A DNA stretch of 35,289 nucleotides from a virus: the IMG/VR virus record IMGVR_UViG_3300027976_000109, positions 1 to 35,289 of that record. The stretch is one strand, 5' to 3'. The notes under the pieces were generated by a model, which was not told where the DNA came from, did no database searches, and saw only the letters and a program-made list of their open reading frames with translations. Below, one piece after another: positions 1-8,732 of the stretch. The position numbers and the translations under genes were made by a program. The stretch's first letter is position 1. Each line of letters starts with the position of its first letter.

Positions 1-3000
1 AATAATATTAACAATAGGTTTCCTACTATTGAAGAATTAATGTCTGCTAATAATTTTGATTCAAAATCAAGTCTTACACCAGAACAAAACAATTATTTAA
101 AAGATGATATACAATTTCAAAAAAATCAAACTAATTCTAATAAAGGTATTGTAGCTTCTGAAAAAACTATTAGAGATTTAGCAGCTAGACTATCTGACAG
201 AATAGGAATACCTATTAAATTTGAATCTGATAGAACTAAAGATTATAAAGGTAAAATAGAAAATGGTATTGCTTATATCAATTTGGCTTACGCTACATTA
301 GATACTCCTATACATGAAATATTAGGACATCCTATTATTAGAGCTATTAAAAATACAGAAAGAAAAGATGGTACTTGGGGAGAAGGTAAAACTTCTGAAC
401 TATACCAAAACCTTCTTAAAGAACTTGAAACAGGTATAGGTAAAGAAGTATTAGATAGGATTAAGAGAGATTATGTAACTAAGGATGTTGATAATAGAAA
501 TAATTTTGAAATTATACAAGGTAGTACTGTAAGAAATAAAATTACTGGTGAAACACGTTCTTATTTTGATAAAGAAAAAGCATTAAATTATATAAATTCT
601 CAAATAGAAAAAGTTAAATATACACTAGAAGAACAACAAGAAGAAGCATTAGTTGAGCTTTTAGGATTAATGACCGCTAATAAACTTGACAATGTAAAAG
701 ATGGAAAACTAATATCTTTACTTAAAAGGTTACTTAAAGAAATGAAGTCTTTTGTTAGAAGTCTTTTAAATCAAAAAAAAATAGAAATAGATAAACTACC
801 TGATAATATGACATTAGGTGATTTATCTGATGTATTAGCTTACACTAATAGTAAACTTATACTTCCAGGATATGAAGTAGAATATACTACTCCTGATAAT
901 GTTAAGCATAAAACTTATCAAGAAGCAAGTAATCATATTACTCAATTAACTAAAAGTATTAAAGATGTTGATTTAAGTGATATTAATATTCCTAATAAAC
1001 CTGATTTTAGTACAATTATTGATTTTGGTTATGAAGGTGCTCATTTTTATAAAGAAAACGGAAAATGGTTTGAAGATTCTCAAGGGTTTCCTATAGAAAT
1101 GAAAGAAAATTATGTTAATAAAAAATATAATGAAAGTAGTTTAACTTCTTTTATAGAAAAAAACAAAGAATACGAACAATCAAAAGAAATAATAGAAGAG
1201 TGGAAAAAAGTAAATAACATTCAATATAATCCAGAAGAAGTTTATTCAAGAGGTCAAGAATTTGTTTCTGTTTTAGGAGCTTATTCTGATTTTGATGTCA
1301 ACCTTATGATGCAAAATTTACTACATCATATTGAAGATAATGAAAAAGCAGGAGGTAAATTTACTATTTCTGCAATAACTAAACCTGTTGATAAGAAAAT
1401 AGGACATTTAGAAGGTGGGGGAGGAAAAATTAGATTTAAAATAAACCCACAATCAGAAGATATACTTTGGGCTTCTAATATTGATGTATATTCAGGTAGT
1501 GTTTGGGATGCTTCTGAAAAAGTTAATAAAGATAAAAAATCTGAGTTACTTGGGGTTAGTTATACTAAATACCCATCTTTAAATAATGTAACTACTATAC
1601 AGCCTAACTTAGCTGCTGTAATAGATGATTTAAAACATTACCACAATGAGCTTGGTATTACGCTTACAGGTAATAATTTTAGACTTGAATATGATGAAGA
1701 TATTCCTTATTCTACTAAGAAAATTATTGATGGTGTAAATAAAGTACTTGACCAAAAATATGGTGTATTAATTAAACCTGAAATTAACAAAACTTATAAT
1801 TTTTTAAATTTAAACGTTAAATATAAAGGAGAAATATATAAAACTTCAAAAGTTTATGAAGATGAAATGTTTAAATATTATGATATAACCAATAGTAGTA
1901 ATCAGACAATAATAGGATTAAAAAGTAATGAATTTGATTTTATTGACAAACACACTACAGGTATTCAACCAACTCAAACTAATGAAACATTAAAAGAAAG
2001 TATTAATAGTATTGAACAAAACGTAATAAGAAATGCAGAAACAGCTGATTTTGTAGATATATTACCAACAGAGCAAATAGTAGGTAAAGAAAATGAAAAC
2101 GGATATATGCTTGTTGATTATAGTGGAAGTTTTAATAAAGATGAAAGATTTAATAAAATTTATACATGGGAAGAAGCTAATGATGTATTAACAGAACTAC
2201 ATAAAAATTTACCTAAAAAAGAATATACTTCTCAAGCATTAATTAATACTAAAATAGCAGCTTTAAAAGAAGTAGCTAAAAAATATCCTAGAAGTTTAAT
2301 TAGAAGTGAAGTTAAGCCTATAAATTCAGCTACTTTAAATGAACAATTTCCAGAAGGATTACCTTTTCAAAAAACACCTTCAAACTTAACCTCAGAACAA
2401 AATCAAAACATAAATGATTTAAAATTAATAGAATCAGCTTATGATGGTTATAGTAATGAACAAATACAATCTTTTATAAACAGTAAGATACCTGATAGTA
2501 AGGTTAAAGAAGTTGTATTTAGAGCTGATAAAAGAATAGGATTGACAAATAAAACTACTGTAGATGATTACTCTCAAGTTTATGTAAATGGTGTATTTTA
2601 CAGTTCAGAAATAAATTATGTAAATAATGTTAATAAAGAACTTAAAGGAATCATATACCCTAGCATTGTAAATAGTATTAACCCTATTCAAACTGATAAA
2701 CAAGAAATACAGTATTTAGGTAGAAATAAAGATGTTTTTGAAAAAGAATATCCTAATAATGATTCTATAATTTATTTAAGTAATGAAAATGATATTAAAG
2801 ATAAATATGGTTTTGAAAGTAAAGAAATTGTAGTATTTGAACCTGAACAAATTATCATTCTTAATTCTCCAGAAACAATATCAGAGTTTAAAGAGTTTAT
2901 TAATGAAGATACTATACTAATTGATGCTAATGTTAAATCTGATTTAGAAACAGATCAAAATCAATTTTTTAAATTATTTAAACAGTTAGGAAAAGAACCT

Positions 3001-3339
3001 GAAATGTTTATTTCTGAAAATAGAAAATATGTTAAAAACTTAAATGGATATTATAATTTAATAGACATTATAAGTGATACAATACTTATGACTGATTTAG
3101 ATTTAAATACAGGTAAAATAATAACTCCTTTTGAATATAAAGATGATACTAAATTATTAAGGTTAGAAAAAGAAAAAGTATTAACTAATGTAAATAATTT
3201 AGTTAAAAATAATAAAATTGATGTAATTTTAGCAATGAAATATGAAGATATAGAAGATTATATTAATGATATAGCCTATGCTTCATCTATAGATAAAATT
3301 AATAGTATTATGAATAAATTAATGTCTAAATTATGTTAG
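1..3339 (+). CDS. Large polyvalent phage protein with metallopeptidase-like N-terminal domain (5' end beyond window)
   Basis: The reading frame is open from base 1, so the ATG at 40 (1099 residues from there) is probably internal and the gene starts outside the window. Counting from that Met, residues 92-97 are HEILGH, an HExxGH zinc-peptidase-like motif, followed by a downstream helix (about residues 200-210) carrying an EEALVE acidic cluster that could supply a further ligand. The middle is long, hydrophilic and beta/alpha mixed. Residues about 820-940 show a pattern FRA..., GVFYSSE..., NSINPI, VVFEPEQI that resembles ADP-ribosyltransferase-like modules seen in phage polyvalent proteins; this is a weak resemblance. 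Large multidomain proteins of this type are thought to be packaged and ejected with phage DNA. It overlaps the next gene by 7 nt, so the two are probably co-expressed. The polyvalent class is fairly secure; enzymatic activity is inference. Confidence 0.7.
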   Translation, partial: NNINNRFPTIEELMSANNFDSKSSLTPEQNNYLKDDIQFQKNQTNSNKGIVASEKTIRDLAARLSDRIGIPIKFESDRTKDYKGKIENGIAYINLAYATLDTPIHEILGHPIIRAIKNTERKDGTWGEGKTSELYQNLLKELETGIGKEVLDRIKRDYVTKDVDNRNNFEIIQGSTVRNKITGETRSYFDKEKALNYINSQIEKVKYTLEEQQEEALVELLGLMTANKLDNVKDGKLISLLKRLLKEMKSFVRSLLNQKKIEIDKLPDNMTLGDLSDVLAYTNSKLILPGYEVEYTTPDNVKHKTYQEASNHITQLTKSIKDVDLSDINIPNKPDFSTIIDFGYEGAHFYKENGKWFEDSQGFPIEMKENYVNKKYNESSLTSFIEKNKEYEQSKEIIEEWKKVNNIQYNPEEVYSRGQEFVSVLGAYSDFDVNLMMQNLLHHIEDNEKAGGKFTISAITKPVDKKIGHLEGGGGKIRFKINPQSEDILWASNIDVYSGSVWDASEKVNKDKKSELLGVSYTKYPSLNNVTTIQPNLAAVIDDLKHYHNELGITLTGNNFRLEYDEDIPYSTKKIIDGVNKVLDQKYGVLIKPEINKTYNFLNLNVKYKGEIYKTSKVYEDEMFKYYDITNSSNQTIIGLKSNEFDFIDKHTTGIQPTQTNETLKESINSIEQNVIRNAETADFVDILPTEQIVGKENENGYMLVDYSGSFNKDERFNKIYTWEEANDVLTELHKNLPKKEYTSQALINTKIAALKEVAKKYPRSLIRSEVKPINSATLNEQFPEGLPFQKTPSNLTSEQNQNINDLKLIESAYDGYSNEQIQSFINSKIPDSKVKEVVFRADKRIGLTNKTTVDDYSQVYVNGVFYSSEINYVNNVNKELKGIIYPSIVNSINPIQTDKQEIQYLGRNKDVFEKEYPNNDSIIYLSNENDIKDKYGFESKEIVVFEPEQIIILNSPETISEFKEFINEDTILIDANVKSDLETDQNQFFKLFKQLGKEPEMFISENRKYVKNLNGYYNLIDIISDTILMTDLDLNTGKIITPFEYKDDTKLLRLEKEKVLTNVNNLVKNNKIDVILAMKYEDIEDYINDIAYASSIDKINSIMNKLMSKLC

Positions 3340-6300
3340 GTTGTCCCAATAAAAGTTCTAAAGAATGGAAAGAAATATTAAAAAAAGCAAATGGTGTAAA
3401 ATCAGAAGCTATTAAATTATGGAATAAAACTTATCCAGAAAATGAGAATATAAACCCTTTAGATACAGCAGAAGAAACTGAAAGTGTAGAAGATATTATT
3501 GGTGAAGAATCTGATATAGAAGATAAATCTACTGATTTTAAAAATCTTATTGATAATATTAAAATCTATTTGCATAAACAATTAGCTATTTTAAAAAAGA
3601 AAGTAGTTACTAATCAAACGGCTAAACAATTAGGTATTGAAAATACTATTAAAAAATTAGAAAATTTAGATGATGTAGCAGGAATAGATGAATTTATTAC
3701 TATTGCATATAATGATTCTATTAAAGTAAAAAAAAGATATGCTAAGTTTATAAAAAATAAAGATACTTTACCTAGAAAAGAAGCTATTAAAGAGTTAATG
3801 GCTATATATGAGTATGCTAGTAGTTATAATATGCTAGATGAAATATCTATATTAAATAAAGAATCTTTTTTAAATTCTAATGATAATGAAATCAAAGATA
3901 GTTTAGGCAAGTTTACTCCTCAATATAAATTATCTCAAGCTCTTACTATACGTAATTATATTCAAGAATCTTTTGAAGAAGAGGGTATTCCTTTAATGGC
4001 TGATTATTTATGGCAATTTAAAGGTGGTTATGAATCTAAAAATTTAGAGCAACAAATAAAATATTATCAAGATAAAATTAATACTTTAAAATCTACACCT
4101 GGTTCTTCTAAAAGAGAATTAGCTAATGCTACTTTAAGTTTAGAAACAGTTTTAAGTCTTAAATTAGATAAAAAAGGTTTAGAAAATTTATTAAAACAAG
4201 CTCTTAGAGATGAATCTACTTTAGATTATTTAATAGGACCTTTAATTTCTTCTCCAGATGCTGTATTAGCATTATTTGCTAAATCTGTTAAATACCAATT
4301 AGAAAAAGCTAGACTTGTTACATTAAAAACAAGAGATTTAATAATGGATAAATTTGATGCTTATGAAAAAATAAATAGTAAGTCAAAAAGTAATCCTAAA
4401 GAATTTAATGAAGGTATTTATGAACTTCTTGAAACAAAATTAATTAAAGAAGATGGTACTGAAGAAACTGTTCTTAGACCTGCATTTGTTCAAAAATATG
4501 ATTATAATGGTTATACAAAAGCTAGAAATAATTTTTTTAATTCAAATCCAAAACCAACAGGAAAACAAATTGGATTATGGTTACAACAAAATAAACAACC
4601 TAAACCAAAAGCTGAAAGAGATGAAATAATTAATGAAAAGAAAAGATTATTAGAAGCAAAGGTAATAACTGATTCTGAATATGCTCTTTGGTTAAATTCT
4701 GTAACTAATACAAATTTTCAAGGTGAAATTACATATAATAGAGAATTATCTGAGCCTTCTGATAAATGGATAAATAATAAATGGTTAGATCTTTATACTA
4801 AAGATGGTATTCCTAAAAATGTAAAAGGAGAATTACATAAAATAAATTTAGATACTTATTTAGAAGATCAAAAATTATTACCTAAAACATCAAGACCAGG
4901 TTACTTTTTACCTTATGTTCCTAAAACAGATTGGGAAAGAGCAACTGAAAATACAATAGGTAGCACTATTAAAAGAATTATATCTGATAAACTTACTACT
5001 CAAGTGTATGATGTAGGATCTGTCCTTAACAATACTGATCAACAAACTATTGTAAATCCTTTAGAAGAAGGTGATGAAGGATTTACTTTTAAAGATAGTA
5101 ATGAAAAAACAAGTTTAACTTCATTAGGAGGACAAGAAGTTAAATTTATACCAACTTATTTTATTCAAAAAATAGATGTTAATGACATAAGTTTAGATGT
5201 AACAAGATCTGTTTTACTATTTCATCAAATGGCTCAAAATTATAATGCTATAAATGAAATATCTGGTGAAACAGCTATGTTAAAAACTATAGTTAAAAAG
5301 AGAAAAGTTGTTGAAACTACTTCTAGTGGTGAAAATATATTAGATGCTTTTGCTAAAAAATATAATATTAAAAAATATATTAATAAAAGTGAAACTTCTA
5401 ATTCTGAAAAACATTTAGATGCTTTTATAGATATGGTAGTTTATGGTGAAATGTCTAAAATTGAAAAATATGGTTCTATTGATTTTGCTAAAATTACAGA
5501 TACTTTAATAGGATATTCTGCTATAAGTGGATTAGCATTAGATCCTATGAAAGCAGTTGCTAATGGTGTTCAAGGTAATATTCAATTAATTATTGAAGCG
5601 GCTTCTGGTCAATATTTTAATTCAAGAAACTTAGCTAATGGTAAATTAAACTACAAATTAGGTGCTGCTTTTTTAAGAGATTTTGGTAAAACAAGACCTG
5701 TTACATTAGAAGGACAATTAGCAGAACTTTATGATGCTATGCAAGGAGAATTTAAAGATGAATATGGAAGAAAGGTTACTCAAGCTGCATTTTTAAGATT
5801 ATTTAATACTAATAGCTTATTTGCAATGATGCATGCCGTAGAACATGAAATACAAATTACTACAATGTTTGCATTAATGGATGCTGAAAAAGTAATAGAT
5901 AATGTTACTAATAAAGAAATGAGTTTATTTGAAGCCCATAAAAAATATGGTAAAGATGGTGTAATAGAAAATACAAATTTTACAGAAAAAAAACAATTTG
6001 ATTTTACTAATAGATTACATGCAATAAATAAAAGCTTACAAGGTGTTTACAATGATTTTGATAAATCAACAGCACAAAGACTTTCAGTAGGTAGATTATT
6101 GCTTATGTACCGTAAACACATGTATCCAGCTTATATGAGAAGGTTTAAAAGCTTTTCTTATGATTATGAAGCTGATGATATAACTCAAGGCTTTTATAGA
6201 ACTTTTTGGAATACATTAGTAAAAGATGTATTTTTATATAGAAAAAATATAATCAAAGAATGGAGTAATTATACTCCTTATCAAAAATCTCAAATTAATA

Positions 6301-6719
6301 AAACAGTGAGAGAATTAGTACTTATAGTTACTGCAATGAGTTTACTTTTTATATTAGCCTCAGCTGCTGATGATGATGAAGATTTAAAAAATAGTACTAT
6401 TTATAATCATGTTTACTATCAATTAATAAGATTAAAATCAGAAACTATACAATATTATCCTATTGTTGGATGGAAAGAAGGAATGAGATTACTACAATCT
6501 CCTACAGCAGCTACTAATACTTTGAAAAAAATAGGAATTTTTGCAGATCAATTTTTTCTTACTTGGAGTGAAGATAAATTAACTTATCAAAGAGATACAG
6601 GTGTTTGGGAAAAAGGAGATAATAAATCATGGGCTTATTTTCTAAAATTAATAGGATTTTCAGGTAATAATTTTAATCCAGAAGAATCTATTAAATCATA
6701 CGAATCTCTTACTAGATAA
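3333..6719 (+). CDS. Large polyvalent-type phage protein with C-terminal membrane segment
   Basis: This 1128-residue protein starts at an ATG that overlaps the stop of the preceding giant gene by 7 nt. It opens with a short CPNKSSKEWK segment followed by an acidic linker, then a long, largely helical, Lys/Asn-rich body with no enzyme motif I can name. Near residues 990-1010 lies one strongly hydrophobic stretch (LVLIVTAMSLLFILA) followed at once by an acidic run, which looks like a single membrane segment. Large size, pairing with the upstream metallopeptidase-like giant and a late membrane-active stretch fit an ejected internal virion protein that crosses or docks at the host membrane. It is the last + strand gene before the convergent early region. 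Coding status is certain from length; the role is inference. Confidence 0.65.
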   Translation: MLGCPNKSSKEWKEILKKANGVKSEAIKLWNKTYPENENINPLDTAEETESVEDIIGEESDIEDKSTDFKNLIDNIKIYLHKQLAILKKKVVTNQTAKQLGIENTIKKLENLDDVAGIDEFITIAYNDSIKVKKRYAKFIKNKDTLPRKEAIKELMAIYEYASSYNMLDEISILNKESFLNSNDNEIKDSLGKFTPQYKLSQALTIRNYIQESFEEEGIPLMADYLWQFKGGYESKNLEQQIKYYQDKINTLKSTPGSSKRELANATLSLETVLSLKLDKKGLENLLKQALRDESTLDYLIGPLISSPDAVLALFAKSVKYQLEKARLVTLKTRDLIMDKFDAYEKINSKSKSNPKEFNEGIYELLETKLIKEDGTEETVLRPAFVQKYDYNGYTKARNNFFNSNPKPTGKQIGLWLQQNKQPKPKAERDEIINEKKRLLEAKVITDSEYALWLNSVTNTNFQGEITYNRELSEPSDKWINNKWLDLYTKDGIPKNVKGELHKINLDTYLEDQKLLPKTSRPGYFLPYVPKTDWERATENTIGSTIKRIISDKLTTQVYDVGSVLNNTDQQTIVNPLEEGDEGFTFKDSNEKTSLTSLGGQEVKFIPTYFIQKIDVNDISLDVTRSVLLFHQMAQNYNAINEISGETAMLKTIVKKRKVVETTSSGENILDAFAKKYNIKKYINKSETSNSEKHLDAFIDMVVYGEMSKIEKYGSIDFAKITDTLIGYSAISGLALDPMKAVANGVQGNIQLIIEAASGQYFNSRNLANGKLNYKLGAAFLRDFGKTRPVTLEGQLAELYDAMQGEFKDEYGRKVTQAAFLRLFNTNSLFAMMHAVEHEIQITTMFALMDAEKVIDNVTNKEMSLFEAHKKYGKDGVIENTNFTEKKQFDFTNRLHAINKSLQGVYNDFDKSTAQRLSVGRLLLMYRKHMYPAYMRRFKSFSYDYEADDITQGFYRTFWNTLVKDVFLYRKNIIKEWSNYTPYQKSQINKTVRELVLIVTAMSLLFILASAADDDEDLKNSTIYNHVYYQLIRLKSETIQYYPIVGWKEGMRLLQSPTAATNTLKKIGIFADQFFLTWSEDKLTYQRDTGVWEKGDNKSWAYFLKLIGFSGNNFNPEESIKSYESLTR

Positions 6720-6737
6720 TAATGTTAGCAGAAAAAA

Positions 6738-6759
6738 AAGGGAAGCCTGAGCCTCCCTT
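6738..6759 (-). terminator. Intrinsic terminator ending the minus-strand early genes
   Basis: Read on the minus strand, a 9-bp stem (AAGGGAGGC with GCTTCCCTT, containing one G-U pair) closes a UCAG tetraloop and is followed by eight U. On the plus strand the wobble becomes an A-C mismatch and the U tract is poor, so it should work mainly against minus-strand transcription. It follows the stop of the 54-aa gene and separates the convergent blocks. Confidence 0.8.
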
Positions 6760-6763
6760 AATT

Positions 6764-6928
6764 TTATATTTCTTCTTGTTCAGTTACATCTAATAATCCA
6801 AATTCATTATTATACCATTCAATACCATCTTGTTTATTAAGATATTCTTTTGAATCAGTATCAATAATAGCTGCTCCACCTGCTATATAAGCTTCTATAA
6901 GAGCTTTTCTTATTTGTATTGAGTTCAT
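6764..6928 (-). CDS. Small acidic protein, 54 aa
   Basis: ATG at 6928, TAA at 6764-6766. The ATG lies 1 nt after the stop of the MazG-like gene upstream and the stop lies a few bases before a strong minus-strand terminator, so position supports it as the last gene of the operon. The peptide begins MNSIQIRKALIEAYIAGGAA and becomes acidic toward its end (DVTEQEEI). A helical N-terminus followed by a loop is all that can be read. I do not recognise a function; similar short proteins occur in Bacteroidota phages. Confidence 0.65.
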   Translation of the reverse strand: MNSIQIRKALIEAYIAGGAAIIDTDSKEYLNKQDGIEWYNNEFGLLDVTEQEEI

Positions 6929-6929
6929 A

Positions 6930-7316
6930 TTAGTTATTTTTAATAAATTGATTTAAATCAGGTTTAAAATAATCAGGTCCTTTTAATATTTTTTTATCTT
7001 CACGTAAAATAGGTTTTCCATCTTTTCCTAATTTACTCATATTACTAGAATGTATTTCATTAAAAACATCTTCTATAATATGTTGCATTCCATGACGTAG
7101 AATTGTACCACATAAAATATATAATTGATCTCCCAGAGCATCTGCAATTTCAACAAGTGATTTAATATCACAAGCTTCTTTATATTCACTATTTTCTTCA
7201 GCCATTAGCTTATGTCTTAGATCATATTCTTCTGTTGTTAAAAATCTAGGGTGTTGACCATCATTTTGTCCAAAAGCTTTATGAAATTTTTCTACTTTTT
7301 GTATTTGTTCTATCAT
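6930..7316 (-). CDS. MazG/HisE-like nucleotide pyrophosphohydrolase
   Basis: This 128-aa protein has the all-alpha NTP pyrophosphohydrolase signature. EExxE occurs at residues 40-44 (EENSE), and E56xxD59 with D63 lies in EIADALGDQ, the metal-binding helices of the MazG/phosphoribosyl-ATP pyrophosphatase superfamily. The C-terminal half (FNEIHSSNMSKLG...GKP...ILKGPDYF) matches the phage/bacterial subgroup where it closes over the substrate. The family hydrolyses (d)NTPs to NMP and pyrophosphate, or cleaves PRPP-linked nucleotides. In a phage the likely roles are cleansing the nucleotide pool or lowering alarmone-type signals; which one cannot be told. It lies second to last in the small-gene block. 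Confidence 0.85.
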   Translation of the reverse strand: MIEQIQKVEKFHKAFGQNDGQHPRFLTTEEYDLRHKLMAEENSEYKEACDIKSLVEIADALGDQLYILCGTILRHGMQHIIEDVFNEIHSSNMSKLGKDGKPILREDKKILKGPDYFKPDLNQFIKNN

Positions 7317-7335
7317 TTTATTTTAATTTATTTAG

Positions 7336-7509
7336 TTAAGATTCTTGAATATTTTCAAAGTAAACCATGTTTTCACAATTAGGACATTCTAATTTTTTTA
7401 TACCTTCTGGACGAACTGCTACCCATTGTTTAGTACATAAATCACATCGCACTAATGATACTTCATGTGGACAATCTATTTCTTCATTATGTATTTTTCT
7501 TTTATTCAT
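7336..7509 (-). CDS. Small zinc-ribbon protein, 57 aa
   Basis: I place the start at the ATG at 7509 (MNKRKIHNEE). A longer frame reaches 7548 but would run into the end of the upstream gene (stop at 7529). CDLC and CPNC pairs spaced by about 20 residues form a zinc-ribbon, preceded by a CPHE sequence that may add another ligand. Such mini-ribbons bind nucleic acid or protein. There is no further clue to function. Confidence 0.65.
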   Translation of the reverse strand: MNKRKIHNEEIDCPHEVSLVRCDLCTKQWVAVRPEGIKKLECPNCENMVYFENIQES

Positions 7510-7528
7510 TGCAATTAAAATTATTAAT

Positions 7529-7873
7529 TTAGTATAATGTATTTTCACGACTTATAATAACCATTCCTATTTCCGGATGATATTGAATTGCACATTTATA
7601 TTCTTCAGCAAGTTTATAAAATTTTTCAACAAATTCTTTATGTTTAGTGTTTTTAGTATTGCAATTTAATTCAAGTTTTTGTCCTTCTAAACTAGCTTTT
7701 CTTAGTCCAATTTCAATACCATATTTTATTCCTCTATACCAAGTTTTTCTTAATTCAATTTGATGTTTAAAATTATGTCTATTAAATAATAATTCCAATC
7801 CCGTTGGTTTTTCCTGAAAAGAAGTATCTCCTTTCATTTCTTCCCAAAAGATGTTTTCAATTCTTAAATCCAT
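7529..7873 (-). CDS. Unknown protein, 114 aa
   Basis: ATG at 7873, preceded by an A-rich leader without Shine-Dalgarno. The protein is mixed alpha/beta with a basic central part (FKHQIELRKTWYRGIKYGIE) and a C-terminal helix plus strand ending in IISRENTLY. No family recognised. It lies in the small-gene block with 15-20 nt spacers, so it is co-transcribed with its neighbours. Confidence 0.6.
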   Translation of the reverse strand: MDLRIENIFWEEMKGDTSFQEKPTGLELLFNRHNFKHQIELRKTWYRGIKYGIEIGLRKASLEGQKLELNCNTKNTKHKEFVEKFYKLAEEYKCAIQYHPEIGMVIISRENTLY

Positions 7874-7891
7874 TTTATTTTATTTTACTTA

Positions 7892-8164
7892 TTAAATTTT
7901 TTTAAATTTTTTTGGATTCCACTGCCGGCGCATTATGTAAATTCCATTCATTGCTTTTGTAGCACAATAAGCTAAATCAAAAATAGGTTTATTTGCAATT
8001 TCACTTTCTTCATAATTTAAACTAGCAAAATAAATTTTCCCATTATAGTTACACCAATCATATACTAATGGACAATCTTTTAACCAATTTGGAACTACAA
8101 CTGTTAATAAACTATCAGAATAATATGTTTTTTGCTGTATTTCTCTAATTCTTTCTGAATCCAT
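7892..8164 (-). CDS. Unknown protein, 90 aa, with sequence shared with a distant gene
   Basis: ATG at 8164, 3 nt after the upstream gene's stop. The N-terminus is helical (MDSERIREIQQKTYYSD). The middle has YEESEIAN, encoded by a 26-bp stretch identical to one in the small gene at 32310-32501. The C-terminus is basic and aromatic (MRRQWNPKKFKKI). No known domain recognised. Confidence 0.6.
   Translation of the reverse strand: MDSERIREIQQKTYYSDSLLTVVVPNWLKDCPLVYDWCNYNGKIYFASLNYEESEIANKPIFDLAYCATKAMNGIYIMRRQWNPKKFKKI
7991..8016. repeat. 26-bp exact direct repeat, copy 1
   Basis: Identical base for base and in the same orientation to 32459-32484, and in the same reading frame in both host genes, encoding YEESEIAN. 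Flanking bases diverge at once on both sides. Confidence 0.8.
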
Positions 8165-8167
8165 AAT

Positions 8168-8458
8168 TTATATATAGTTAATTTCCATATTAAGATTTAA
8201 TGCTAAATTACCATTCCAATCTATTTGAGGATAAAAAGTTATTAAAAGTAAACCTCCATTACTACCATCATTCCAATACCAATATTCGGATTGATCTGTA
8301 ATTTTAACAATTTTTTTTAATCTTGGAAACATTTTATTTAATTCTATTTCTAAATTAAAAGTTTCTTCAAGAGTTACTTTTTCAACAATTCTATCAAAAA
8401 TTAATCTATTTTTTATTGCATCAATTTTTTTTGTTAATTCTGTAATTACTTCTTTCAT
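8168..8458 (-). CDS. Unknown protein, 96 aa
   Basis: ATG at 8458. A predicted N-terminal helix (MKEVITELTKKIDAIKNRL) precedes strands containing YWYWNDGSNGG, a turn-rich aromatic segment, and a C-terminal strand pair. The shape suggests a small alpha/beta binding protein. No family recognised. Confidence 0.55.
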   Translation of the reverse strand: MKEVITELTKKIDAIKNRLIFDRIVEKVTLEETFNLEIELNKMFPRLKKIVKITDQSEYWYWNDGSNGGLLLITFYPQIDWNGNLALNLNMEINYI

Positions 8459-8478
8459 ATAACTTATTTAATTATTAA

Positions 8479-8688
8479 TTAATACCCTAAATTCCATTTA
8501 TCTCTAATTCTACCTAATCTTTTTTGCATATCCCACCGGTTTCCACCATATAAGCCAGTTTGAGCTTCATTTTCCATTTCTGTCACAATATTTCTTACTT
8601 CATCTAATGAATAAGTTTTAGTAACATTATCTTTTAAAGAATCAGGGTTTAGGTTTTTATTAATTGCTTTGTGGTCACGTTCATCCAT
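8479..8688 (-). CDS. Unknown protein, 69 aa
   Basis: ATG at 8688, only 13 nt downstream of a terminator-like hairpin. Hydrophilic and helical (VRNIVTEMENEAQTG), ending MQKRLGRIRDKWNLGY. First gene of the last minus-strand block. No function recognised. Confidence 0.55.
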   Translation of the reverse strand: MDERDHKAINKNLNPDSLKDNVTKTYSLDEVRNIVTEMENEAQTGLYGGNRWDMQKRLGRIRDKWNLGY

Positions 8689-8701
8689 AAGTTTTGTATT
8701 A

Positions 8702-8729
8702 AAAAGGAGATATTTTACTACCTCCTTTT
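8702..8729 (-). terminator. Terminator-like hairpin after the DUF932-like gene
   Basis: On the minus strand an 8-bp stem (AAAAGGAG with CTCCTTTT) with a 12-nt loop is followed by U-rich sequence. It sits 3 nt past the stop of the 8733-9794 gene and 13 nt before the next ATG. Confidence 0.6.
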
Positions 8730-8732
8730 AGA

